Source: Adenophora triphylla var. japonica
Taxonomy: Eukaryota > Streptophyta > Magnoliopsida > Asterales > Campanulaceae
NCBI GenBank assembly: GCA_022495995.1
Contig: JAFEMH010000937.1
Coordinates: 1 to 64,000 of the forward strand
Reading direction: 5' to 3'
Length of the DNA: 64,000 bases
Part shown: positions 63,991-64,000 of the stretch, in pieces
Layout: each line of letters starts with the position of its first letter
Numbering within the stretch: the stretch's first letter is position 1
Made by a program: the position numbers and the translations under genes
Notes under the pieces: generated by a model
Database searches by the model: none
The model's input: only the letters and a program-made list of their open reading frames with translations
Told to the model about the DNA's origin: nothing

Positions 63991-64000
63991 GAGTCTTGGG

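Larger units (their letters stand above)
50070..64000 (-). mobile_element. Tat/Retand-type Ty3/gypsy element, 3' part, runs off the window
   Basis: In the element's orientation (right to left): gag (63.99-62.87 kb), protease (62.5-62.26), a gap lacking RT/RNase H, integrase (61.04-59.79), antisense genes (58.6-53.9, on the + strand), tandem repeats (53.6-51.48), polypurine tract (51418-51403) and LTR (51402 to about 50070). Antisense extra ORFs with a plant mobile domain and a repeat-rich 3' region before the LTR are described for the Tat/Retand lineage. Every gene is damaged. Confidence 0.85.

Overview
The window is nuclear DNA from a flowering plant, probably a eudicot; I cannot name the species. 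The evidence is canonical GT/AG introns, AT-rich intergenic DNA, Stowaway and Tourist MITEs, and plant-specific transposon families (Athila, Tat/Retand, CACTA, MULE, hAT). I see no complete host gene. It is a heterochromatin-like nest of elements; the only host-gene candidates are a broken piece resembling the RNA polymerase I subunit RPA49 (about 49.7-50.0 kb) and a three-exon fragment carried inside a hAT element (29.8-32.4 kb).

1-27.3 kb: the oldest layer looks like one large Mutator-like element (MULE) with two convergent genes, a MURA-type transposase (+, 0.36-1.9 kb) and a Ulp1/SUMO-protease-like gene with a coiled-coil N-terminal part (-, from about 26.3 kb down to 14.5 kb). Removing the insertions by their target-site duplications (TSDs) brings the protease gene back together. 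The insertions are: an Athila-type gypsy block (2.45-13.87 kb) that itself holds a copia element (8198-13415, TSD GTGAT) and a tRNA-derived SINE (6991-7191, 13-bp TSD); an Athila solo LTR (14637-15973, TSD AAGTC) in the last protease exon; and a CACTA element (17398-25689, TSD TCA) that carries TNP2 and Ptta-type genes and a Stowaway MITE.

27.3-49.7 kb: a 5.5-kb non-autonomous hAT element (27365-32902, TSD CTTTCGGT) with nested MITEs and exon-like gene pieces. It is followed by several MULE-like elements with TIRs (33834-35496, 37468-38622, 38645-39750, 44124-45225, 47231-48743), a second CACTA element (39848-44028, TSD ATC) with a TNP1-like exon, many Stowaway MITEs, a Tourist MITE (48877-49254, TSD TTA) and several minisatellites.

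49.7-64 kb: a minus-strand Tat/Retand-type gypsy element that runs off the right edge. In its own direction it has gag, protease, a gap where RT and RNase H should be, integrase, two reading frames on the opposite strand (the first a plant mobile domain protein), three families of tandem repeats, a polypurine tract and an LTR at about 50.07-51.40 kb.

The most interesting signal is regulatory. The Tat/Retand element has pairs of the perfect palindrome GGTCCGTACGGACC, 30-31 bp apart, upstream of a TATA-like box at each of three putative promoters (the LTR and both antisense genes). The Athila sequences have a quartet of GCTCGGCCGAGC palindromes with nearly the same spacing (22-23, 47-49, 23-24 bp) in the LTR upstream of its TATA box and in the region before the extra Athila ORF. 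The two related lineages thus seem to use the same design with different words: a private palindrome shared by all promoters of one element.
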